A stretch of DNA of 17,360 nucleotides from an uncultured Ruminococcus sp. (GTDB taxonomy: Bacteria > Bacillota > Clostridia > Oscillospirales > Ruminococcaceae): contig UQYK01000043.1 in the NCBI GenBank assembly GCA_900545285.1, positions 1-17,360 of the forward strand, written 5' to 3'. Positions 7,088 to 13,239 of this stretch are shown one piece after another. The notes below the pieces were generated by a model. That model was given only the letters and a program-made list of their open reading frames with translations, did not search any database and was not told the origin of the DNA. The first letter of the stretch is position 1, and every line of letters starts with the position of its first letter. The translations under genes and the position numbers were made by a program.

Positions 7088-8755
7088 TTACATATCCTGA
7101 ACCAACTGATTCAGCGCACTGAGAAATGCGGAAATCGAAGAATTGATAATATCCGAATGTACGCCCACGCCCCAATAGGACTTTTCATTCTTCACCAGTT
7201 CTACATAAGAGACTGCCTGCGAATTGGAGCGAACCTCCAGCGCATGCTCGGTATAAGTCATCAAGGTAAAGTCCATGTTCAAATACTTTTTCACAGCGTT
7301 GGAAACTGCATCCAGACGGCCGTTTCCTTCCATGCGTACTGTTTCTGCCTTACCCTGATACTGAATGGTAACGGCTGCTTCGATCGCATCGCCACCCTTC
7401 TGTACATAGTGAATCTCCGGGAAGGAAATCGGTGTTTCCAGATTGATATAGTGATCCTTGAAAATCTGGAATACTTCCTCCGGCAGGAGTTCCTTGTGGG
7501 CGTGGTCAGAAATACCCTTTACCAGATAGCCGAAGGATTCCCGCATCTTCATCGGAATCTGATAGCCGTACTTCGTTTCCATCAGGTAGCTTACGCCGCC
7601 CTTTCCGGACTGGCTGTTAATGCGGATGACATCTGCCTCATATACACGGCCTACATCCTCCGGATTGATCGGCAGATACGGTACGTTCCAGTGCATGCAG
7701 TCATGCGCTTCTCTCCAGTGCATGCCCTTTGCAATTGCATCCTGGTGAGAGCCGCTGAATGCAGCAAATACCAGCTGACCGCTGTACGGTGAACGCTCGT
7801 AAACGCGCATCCGTGTCACACGCTCATATACTTCCACCAATTCCGGCATGTTGGAGAAATCCAACTCCGGATCTACGCCCTGTGAATACATATTCAGCGC
7901 CAATGTAATGATGTCTACATTACCAGTACGCTCTCCGTTGCCGAACAGCGTTCCCTCAATTCGGTCACCGCCGGCAAGCAGGCCAAGCTCGCTGTCTGCC
8001 ACAGCGCATCCCCGGTCATTGTGCGGATGCAGGGAAATGTACACGTTTTCCCGCTTATAGAGATTGTCGCTCATGTACTCAACCTGATTTGCATAGACAT
8101 GGGGCATGGAATGCGAAACTGTAACCGGCAGATTGATGATCACCTTATCATCCGGTGTCGGATCCCAGATTTTCAGCACGGCATTGCAGATTTCCAGTGC
8201 AAATTCCGGCTCAGTTCCGGTAAAGCTTTCCGGAGAATATTCAAACCGGAAATGTCCCTCTGTCTGTTCCCGATACTTTTTGCAAAGCTCTGCGCCAAAT
8301 TCCGCAAGCTTTATGATCTCTTCCTTGCTCTTTTTAAACACCTGTTCCCGCTGTGCAACAGATGTGGAATTGTACAGATGTACAATGGCATGCTTGGCGC
8401 CCTTTAATGCCTCAAAGGTTTTGGCAATAATGTGTTCCCGCGCCTGTGTCAGTACCTGAATGGTGACATCATCCGGAATCATATCGTTGTCAATCAAAGT
8501 ACGGCAGAATTCATATTCAGTTTCAGACGCAGCCGGAAAGCCGATTTCGATTTCCTTGAATCCAATTTTCACCAGATACTGGAAAAATTCCAGTTTTTCT
8601 TCCAGACTCATCGGCGTAATCAGTGCCTGGTTGCCGTCACGCAGATCCACGCTGCACCAGATCGGCGGCTTTTCAATCATGGTTTTTTGTGCCCATCGCA
8701 TCGGCGGATTCTTTACCGGAAAGAACTGGGGAGCATACTGTTCAACATTTTTCAT
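7088..8755 (-). CDS. leuA: 2-isopropylmalate synthase (yeast-type LeuA)
   Basis: This enzyme condenses acetyl-CoA with 2-oxoisovalerate, the committed step of leucine synthesis. The product is 555 residues from the ATG at 8755, chosen for AAAGGA 9 bases upstream; the open frame continues upstream through the T-box leader, which is not coding. The TIM-barrel domain shows SVDLRDGNQAL (35-45, catalytic Arg39 and metal ligand Asp40), HPHNDRG (243-249, metal-binding His pair) and GNGERTGNVD (272-281). Residues about 440-555 form the C-terminal LeuA regulatory domain, where leucine feedback inhibition would act. The length and the N-terminal extension fit the yeast-type (LeuA type 2) branch rather than the roughly 510-residue E. 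coli type. It is transcribed divergently from ilvBNC and controlled by a T-box. Confidence 0.96.
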   Translation of the reverse strand: MKNVEQYAPQFFPVKNPPMRWAQKTMIEKPPIWCSVDLRDGNQALITPMSLEEKLEFFQYLVKIGFKEIEIGFPAASETEYEFCRTLIDNDMIPDDVTIQVLTQAREHIIAKTFEALKGAKHAIVHLYNSTSVAQREQVFKKSKEEIIKLAEFGAELCKKYREQTEGHFRFEYSPESFTGTEPEFALEICNAVLKIWDPTPDDKVIINLPVTVSHSMPHVYANQVEYMSDNLYKRENVYISLHPHNDRGCAVADSELGLLAGGDRIEGTLFGNGERTGNVDIITLALNMYSQGVDPELDFSNMPELVEVYERVTRMRVYERSPYSGQLVFAAFSGSHQDAIAKGMHWREAHDCMHWNVPYLPINPEDVGRVYEADVIRINSQSGKGGVSYLMETKYGYQIPMKMRESFGYLVKGISDHAHKELLPEEVFQIFKDHYINLETPISFPEIHYVQKGGDAIEAAVTIQYQGKAETVRMEGNGRLDAVSNAVKKYLNMDFTLMTYTEHALEVRSNSQAVSYVELVKNEKSYWGVGVHSDIINSSISAFLSALNQLVQDM

Positions 8756-8806
8756 AACATACATTCCTTTCTGTTCGGTGTGTGACCTGCGGTCTCTTCT
8801 GTCAAC

Positions 8807-8852
8807 AAAAAAAGCCCCTTTCATACAGCCATCCGGCATGTATAAAAGAGAC
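8807..8852 (-). terminator. Regulated terminator of the leuA T-box leader
   Basis: On the minus strand, GTCTCTTTTATACA pairs with TGTATGAAAGGGGC (14 bp, three G-U pairs). GCC/GGC stacks on top, and seven T follow. It lies just after the T-box sequence, in the position of the terminator of this riboswitch class. Confidence 0.88.
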
Positions 8853-9121
8853 GAAGATCCATTTTCTCCGTGGTACCACTCTTTTTGACGCAGCACGTGC
8901 GCCCGCTCATCACATCTGACAATGTGCACTCTGATAACGGGGAGTATCCGGCACAGCCTACTGACACCAAAATGTGCGTTCCGCCTGCGGCTCAGGGACC
9001 AGTTATCCTGAACGCTCTGCTGCCGGCTCACACCTTCCGCCGGCTCTCTGCAATGCAGGAGCACCCTCTTCTCTTCCCTTCTGCGCCTTTTTCATGATAC
9101 GCCAGTACATTTCATACTGTT
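8807..9121 (-). promoter_or_regulatory. T-box leader of leuA, probable leucine specifier (CUG)
   Basis: T-box leaders bind an uncharged tRNA and then form an antiterminator. Here the T-box core AGTGGTACCACGGAG (8880-8866) contains UGGU, which can pair with the NCCA end of a tRNA whose discriminator is A, as in tRNA-Leu. In stem I, AGAGAG, GGTG and GCCGGC arms (about 9048-9018) match the distal bulge and GNUG elements. A specifier loop can be drawn: AGGG (9067-9064) with CCCT (8997-8994) below, TCCTG (9060-9056) with CAGGA (9010-9006) above, and TAACTGGT on the 3' side. This would place specifier CTG (Leu) at 9002-9000, followed by a purine. T-box identity is firm; the exact specifier is inference. 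When tRNA-Leu is uncharged, leuA should be read through. Confidence 0.9.
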
Positions 9122-9127
9122 TCTTTC

Positions 9128-9156
9128 ATTATAGCAATCCCCTTGTGATTTGTCAA
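9128..9156 (-). promoter_or_regulatory. Promoter of the leuA T-box transcript
   Basis: On the minus strand, TTGACA (9156-9151), 17 bases and TATAAT (9133-9128) form a perfect consensus. An A/T-rich AATTTTTGAGAAAA block lies upstream of the -35. The start point would be near 9121. Confidence 0.88.
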
Positions 9157-9267
9157 GCTTTTTCTCAAAAATTCTTTCGATTCCAATGAAAAATAACGGC
9201 TTTAAAGCAGAAATCATATAATTATTGAACAAAAAGCATCTGAAATGTAAAAAGCGAAGAAAGGTGC

Positions 9268-9296
9268 TTGCAATTGAGAATATGAAGTGCTATACT
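9268..9296 (+). promoter_or_regulatory. Promoter of the ilvBNC transcript
   Basis: TTGCAA (9268-9273), 17 bases and TATACT (9291-9296), preceded by TGC (extended -10), give a start near 9303. The leader before ilvB is then about 400 bases. The promoter is divergent from the leuA promoter, with roughly 110 bases between the two -35 boxes. I see no clear operator in that gap. Confidence 0.72.
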
Positions 9297-9376
9297 AAAC
9301 ACAAGAGAACAGCAACGGCGTGCAGCAATGCCGCCTGCGGAAAACGGCAAAATTCTTTGGAAAGGATGTGCACAGC

Positions 9377-9520
9377 ATGTACAGCGGTATGGCAGCACGA
9401 GTGATTATCGTGGAACTAGTAGCTCGAGTCATTTTGACCCGGAGCGGAATTCGTGCTGTACACACCGTGGTTCCAAAGAAAAATGCGAACGGCTGTTCTT
9501 TTGCCGCAACGCTTGCATGA
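9377..9520 (+). CDS. Putative branched-chain attenuator leader peptide of ilvB
   Basis: This is a 47-codon reading frame. AAAGGA (9361-9366) lies 10 bases before the ATG. From residue 9 on it reads VIIVELVARVIL and later IRAV and TVV, so 13 of residues 9-32 are Val, Ile or Leu. The 3' part (PKKNANGCSF...) is unremarkable. The rich block precedes the antiterminator strand at 9490-9497, and translation continues through that strand to the TGA at 9518. This suits a regulatory peptide: ribosomes stalling on Val/Ile/Leu codons would leave the antiterminator free, and freely moving ribosomes would break it. An in-frame GTG at 9320 and an ATG at 9389 are alternative starts. The peptide itself need have no function. 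Assignment rests on composition and layout; I know of no named family. Confidence 0.65.
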   Translation: MYSGMAARVIIVELVARVILTRSGIRAVHTVVPKKNANGCSFAATLA

Positions 9521-9560
9521 TGATTGGGATCCTTCGGTACAACAGCCGAAGGCTTTTTTT
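9490..9560 (+). promoter_or_regulatory. ilvB attenuator: antiterminator and terminator hairpins
   Basis: Terminator: CCTTCGG (9531-9537) and CCGAAGG (9546-9552) around an 8-base loop, then C and seven T (9554-9560). Competing antiterminator: CGGCTGTT (9490-9497) with AACAGCCG (9541-9548), a perfect 8-bp match. It uses the terminator loop and the first three bases of its 3' arm, so only one can form. Upstream, TGTACAGC (9378-9385) can pair with GCTGTACA (9455-9462), enclosing the Val/Ile/Leu codons. No T-box core (GGTGGTACC-like) is present here. The structured leader continues to 9703 with small hairpins (for example ATGCTGC/GCGGCAT near 9608-9624). Confidence 0.75.
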
Positions 9561-9703
9561 ATACAGAAGAGGCGCTGTACAGGAACTGCGGCGCTCTGGC
9601 TGTAAGCATGCTGCACTGCGGCATACGTTTCGGGTCTGCTTTGACGCATCCTGCCAATCCAATTTGTTTTTATTTTTCAAATCTACATAAAAGGTGAAAG
9701 TAC

Positions 9704-11377
9704 ATGAAATTAAAAGGCGCACAAATCATTGTAGAAACGCTCATTGAACAAGGCGCAACTACAGTATTCGGCTATCCGGGCGGACAGGTCATTGATATTT
9801 ACGATGCCCTGTACCTGGCACAGGATCGAATTCATCACATTATTACTGCACATGAACAGGGCGCAGCACATGCAGCAGACGGCTATGCCCGCGCAACAGG
9901 AAATGTAGGCGTTGTCATCGCCACCTCCGGCCCTGGTGCCACCAATCTGGTCACCGGTATCGCAACAGCATATCTGGATTCTGTTCCGCTGGTAGCAATC
10001 ACCGGAAACGTGCCGAACTCTCTGATCGGCAGAGACAGCTTCCAGGAAGTAGATATCACCGGTGTTACCATGCCGATTACCAAGCACAATTTCCTGGTAA
10101 AGCGTGTAGAAGATCTGGCAGACACCATCCGGGAAGCATTCCATATTGCAAAGTCCGGCAGACCCGGCCCGGTTCTGGTAGACATTCCGAAGGATGTGCA
10201 GAATGCACTGTATGAGTACACAGCACAGGCTCCGGTTGCAAAGGATGTAGTTCCTTCTCCGGACGCATGCGAAATCGAACAGGCTGTCGAAATGATTCTG
10301 GCTGCGAAAAAGCCGTATCTGTACATCGGCGGCGGTGCCATTACTGACAACGCCGGTGCAGAAGTTCTGGCACTGGCAGAAAAGATTGACGCACCGATCG
10401 GCTGCACCATGATGGGCATTTCCGCTGTTCCTACCTCTAATCCGCGCTGGCTGGGCATGGAGGGCATGCATGGTCACTATGCTTCTTCTATTGCACAGAA
10501 TGAAGCAGATCTGATCATCACAGCCGGCTGCCGCTTCAGCGACAGAGGTACCGGCAATACTGCAAAGTATGCGAAAAATGCAAAGATCATTCACATCGAC
10601 ATTGACGCTTCTGAAATTCAGAAGAATATTACGGTAGAGCTGGGCATCGCCGGTTCCATGAAGGAAATCCTCGCAAAGCTGACAGAAAAGCTGCCCCAGC
10701 AGACACATCCGGAATGGATGGCACGGGTATCTGAGCTTCAGGAAAAAACCAAGGAGCTGGAAGCACAGAATCCGGAAGAGCTTACTCCGTTTACCGCAAT
10801 TGATGCTATTGCCGCAGTGGCCGATAAGGACACCATCGTGGCAACCGATGTAGGACAGCATCAGATGTGGGTGGCACAGCACTATCCGTTTGAAACGCCC
10901 CGTACCTTTATCTCCAGCGGCGGTCTGGGCACCATGGGCTTTGGCCTGGGCGCAGCCATCGGCGCTGCAACTGCCACCGGCAAAAAGACGGTTCTGGTCA
11001 CTGGTGACGGCAGCTTCGGCATGAATCTGAACGAACTGGCAACTGCCGTTTCCAATCAGACACCGGTCGTTGTCTTCATCATGAACAACGGCGTTCTGGG
11101 CATGGTGCGTCAGTGGCAGACCCTGTTCTTCGACAAGCACTATTCCAACACCACACTGGAGCGGAAAACCGACTTTGTCAAACTGGCTGAGGCCTTTGGC
11201 ATGCCGGGCTATCGCGCAATGAATATCACAGAACTGAAGGAGATTCTCCCGAAGGCATTTGCAGAAAACGGCCCGGTTCTCATCGACTGTGCCATTGACT
11301 GTGATGCATTTGTTCTGCCGATGCTTCCGCCCGGCGGCAGCATCGATGATATTATCGTCGATATTTCTGCAATGTAA
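9704..11377 (+). CDS. ilvB: Acetolactate synthase, catalytic (large) subunit
   Basis: This thiamine diphosphate enzyme joins two pyruvates to 2-acetolactate, or pyruvate plus 2-oxobutyrate to 2-aceto-2-hydroxybutyrate, the first shared step of the Val/Leu and Ile pathways. The product is 557 residues, usual for the family. AAGGTGA lies 6 bases before the ATG. The N-terminal Pyr domain carries catalytic Glu51 in AHEQGAAH. The central domain has the FAD-type segment AGCRFSDRGTGN (274-285). The C-terminal PP domain has the ThDP/Mg motif GDGSF (434-438) to NN (461-462), then GMVRQWQ, typical of anabolic synthases rather than the catabolic AlsS type. Its regulatory subunit ilvN follows 14 bases downstream. 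Expression should depend on the attenuator at 9377-9560. Confidence 0.97.
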   Translation: MKLKGAQIIVETLIEQGATTVFGYPGGQVIDIYDALYLAQDRIHHIITAHEQGAAHAADGYARATGNVGVVIATSGPGATNLVTGIATAYLDSVPLVAITGNVPNSLIGRDSFQEVDITGVTMPITKHNFLVKRVEDLADTIREAFHIAKSGRPGPVLVDIPKDVQNALYEYTAQAPVAKDVVPSPDACEIEQAVEMILAAKKPYLYIGGGAITDNAGAEVLALAEKIDAPIGCTMMGISAVPTSNPRWLGMEGMHGHYASSIAQNEADLIITAGCRFSDRGTGNTAKYAKNAKIIHIDIDASEIQKNITVELGIAGSMKEILAKLTEKLPQQTHPEWMARVSELQEKTKELEAQNPEELTPFTAIDAIAAVADKDTIVATDVGQHQMWVAQHYPFETPRTFISSGGLGTMGFGLGAAIGAATATGKKTVLVTGDGSFGMNLNELATAVSNQTPVVVFIMNNGVLGMVRQWQTLFFDKHYSNTTLERKTDFVKLAEAFGMPGYRAMNITELKEILPKAFAENGPVLIDCAIDCDAFVLPMLPPGGSIDDIIVDISAM

Positions 11378-11391
11378 AGGGGTGTGCTGTC

Positions 11392-11898
11392 ATGGATAGA
11401 ATTGAATACTTTGTAATCTCCGTTCTCGTTGCAAACCATTCCGGTGTACTGTCCCGTGTTTCGGGCATGTTTACAAGACGAGGATTTAATATTGATACCC
11501 TGACCGTTGGTGAAACGGAATCTCCCGAATTTTCCCGCATTACCATTTCCACCCACTGCAACCGCGCAATCTGCAACCAGATTGTCAAGCAGCTGGAAAA
11601 AATGTACGATGTGAAAACCGTTAAAGTCATGGAACGGGATCAGACCGTTGTCCGGGAACTGCTCCTCATTAAGGTGTGCAATGTTCCGGAAAAGCGGCAG
11701 GATATCATGTCGGTGGTTGACGTTTTTCGCGCCAAAATCACAGACTATTCTCCGGAAGCACTGGTCATTGAAATCCGCGGTGTTTCCTCCAAAATCAACG
11801 CTTTTATTGAGCTGCTGGAACCGTACGGCATCATGGAAATGTGCCGCACCGGCCTGGTTGCTCTTGAAAGAGGCAGCGCATGCCTGAAAGATGCGTGA
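11392..11898 (+). CDS. ilvN: Acetolactate synthase, regulatory (small) subunit
   Basis: This subunit activates IlvB and confers valine feedback inhibition. The product is 168 residues. AAAGGGG lies upstream of the ATG at 11392. The N-terminal ACT domain (about 4-78) shows NHSGVLSRVSGMFTRRGFNID (15-35), the loop that binds valine in the family. The C-terminal ALS_ss domain covers about 85-160. Some family members are called ilvH; ilvN or ilvH would be equally fitting here. It is co-transcribed with ilvB. A 115-base gap separates it from ilvC. Confidence 0.96.
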   Translation: MDRIEYFVISVLVANHSGVLSRVSGMFTRRGFNIDTLTVGETESPEFSRITISTHCNRAICNQIVKQLEKMYDVKTVKVMERDQTVVRELLLIKVCNVPEKRQDIMSVVDVFRAKITDYSPEALVIEIRGVSSKINAFIELLEPYGIMEMCRTGLVALERGSACLKDA

Positions 11899-11955
11899 GC
11901 TGTCTATACCAATAACGGATCAGCAGACTGCACGAAAAATCGGCGGTACTGCGCC

Positions 11956-11980
11956 GGAAACAGGCAAAACTGCCGTTTCC
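11956..11980 (+). repeat. Hairpin in the ilvN-ilvC gap
   Basis: GGAAAC-A-GGCA (11956-11966) pairs with TGCC-GTTTCC (11971-11980): ten base pairs, one bulged A and a 4-base loop. No T run follows, so it is not a plain terminator. It lies 34 bases before the ilvC start and could be an mRNA processing or stabilising element; that is a guess. Confidence 0.5.
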
Positions 11981-12013
11981 GAAACCCAAATTTATTCAAA
12001 GGAGTCTTTCACA

Positions 12014-13048
12014 ATGGATCATGTTGCAAAGGTATTTTATCAGGAAGACTGTGACCTGTCACTGCTGTATGGCAAGACTATCGCTGTTATCGGCTACGGC
12101 AGCCAGGGCCACGCACACGCACTGAATGCCAAGGAATCTCTGGGCGACAAGGCTAGAGTAATCATCGGTCTGTACAAGGGCAGCAAGTCCTGGGCAAAGG
12201 CTGAGGCACAGGGCTTCGAAGTATTCACCGCAGCAGAAGCTGCAAAGCAGGCTGATATCATCATGATTCTGATCAATGATGAAAAGCAGGCAGCAATGTA
12301 CAAGAAGGACATTGCACCGAACCTGGAACCGGGCAATATGCTGATGTTCGCACACGGCTTTGCAATCCACTTCGGTCAGATCATTCCGCCGGCAGATGTT
12401 GACGTTACCATGATCGCTCCGAAGGGACCGGGTCACACCGTTCGTTCTGAATATCAGGCTGGCAAGGGCGTTCCGTGCCTGGTTGCCGTACAGCAGGATG
12501 CTACCGGCAAGGCACAGGATCTGGCACTGGCTTATGGTCTGGCTATCGGCGGCGCAAGAGCCGGCGTTCTGGAAACCACATTCCGTACCGAAACTGAAAC
12601 TGACCTGTTCGGTGAACAGGCTGTTCTGTGCGGCGGTGTCTGCGCTCTGATGCAGGCTGGTTTCGAAACACTGTGCGAAGCTGGCTATGACCCGAGAAAC
12701 GCTTACTTCGAGTGTATCCACGAAATGAAGCTGATCGTAGACCTGATCTACCAGAGCGGTTTCGCAGGCATGCGTTACTCCATCTCCAACACTGCGGAAT
12801 ACGGCGACTATATCACTGGCCCGAAGCTGATCACCGAAGAGACTAAGAAGACCATGAAGCAGATCCTGAAGAACATTCAGGATGGTTCCTTCGCAAAGGA
12901 ATTCCTGCTGGATATGAGCGAAGCAGGCGGTCAGGCACACTTCCGTGCAATGCGTAAGCTGGCTGCTGAGCATCCGTCTGAAAAGGTTGGCGAAGAAATT
13001 CGTAAGCTGTACAGCTGGAACGGCGAAGACAAGCTGATCAACAACTAA
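12014..13048 (+). CDS. ilvC: Ketol-acid reductoisomerase, class I (NADPH type)
   Basis: This enzyme isomerises and reduces 2-acetolactate or 2-aceto-2-hydroxybutyrate to the dihydroxy acids. The product is 344 residues from the ATG at 12014, chosen for AAAGGAG 9 bases upstream; an open frame from 11891 would overlap ilvN and adds no conserved sequence. The Rossmann motif is IGYGSQGHAHALN (26-38). The loop LYKGSKSW (53-60), with Ser57 and Ser59, fits binding of the NADPH 2'-phosphate. Catalytic residues visible are His114, Lys137, Asp197, Glu201, Glu233, Glu237 and Ser258. The length fits the short class I form. A strong hairpin terminator follows, so ilvBNC may form its own transcript. Confidence 0.97.
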   Translation: MDHVAKVFYQEDCDLSLLYGKTIAVIGYGSQGHAHALNAKESLGDKARVIIGLYKGSKSWAKAEAQGFEVFTAAEAAKQADIIMILINDEKQAAMYKKDIAPNLEPGNMLMFAHGFAIHFGQIIPPADVDVTMIAPKGPGHTVRSEYQAGKGVPCLVAVQQDATGKAQDLALAYGLAIGGARAGVLETTFRTETETDLFGEQAVLCGGVCALMQAGFETLCEAGYDPRNAYFECIHEMKLIVDLIYQSGFAGMRYSISNTAEYGDYITGPKLITEETKKTMKQILKNIQDGSFAKEFLLDMSEAGGQAHFRAMRKLAAEHPSEKVGEEIRKLYSWNGEDKLINN

Positions 13049-13117
13049 TCAGCACGTTTGCTACAGCATCCCCCATTTTTAAATCGATGGGATACGCAGG
13101 GATAAAACCATAATGCA

Positions 13118-13159
13118 AAAAACTGCTTTCCTGACGCAATATCAGGAAAGCAGTTTTTG
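13118..13159 (+). terminator. Intrinsic terminator between ilvC and ilvD
   Basis: AAAAACTGCTTTCCTGA (13118-13134) and TCAGGAAAGCAGTTTTT (13142-13158) form a perfect 17-bp stem around CGCAATA, ending in five T. The symmetric A and T ends would allow function in both directions. It splits the ilv-leu gene run in two. Confidence 0.9.
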
Positions 13160-13239
13160 AATCCGGAGCAATCCGCAAATCCAATCCATTGTGACACACG
13201 GAAAAACACTTTTTTCGAAAAATATATGAGGTGAAAAAA

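Noticed and set aside
8756..9064. N-terminal extension of the leuA frame by about 100 residues
   Set aside because: It lies wholly within the T-box leader, including the terminator and T-box core; the SD-supported ATG at 8755 matches the family's N-terminus.
9704..11140. Long antisense frames across ilvB, ilvC, ilvD and leuC
   Set aside because: These are shadow frames caused by codon bias; they are Cys/His-rich without known motifs and lack SD sites.
11891..12013. Longer ilvC start overlapping ilvN
   Set aside because: It has no SD support and adds 41 residues absent from class I enzymes; AAAGGAG precedes the ATG at 12014.
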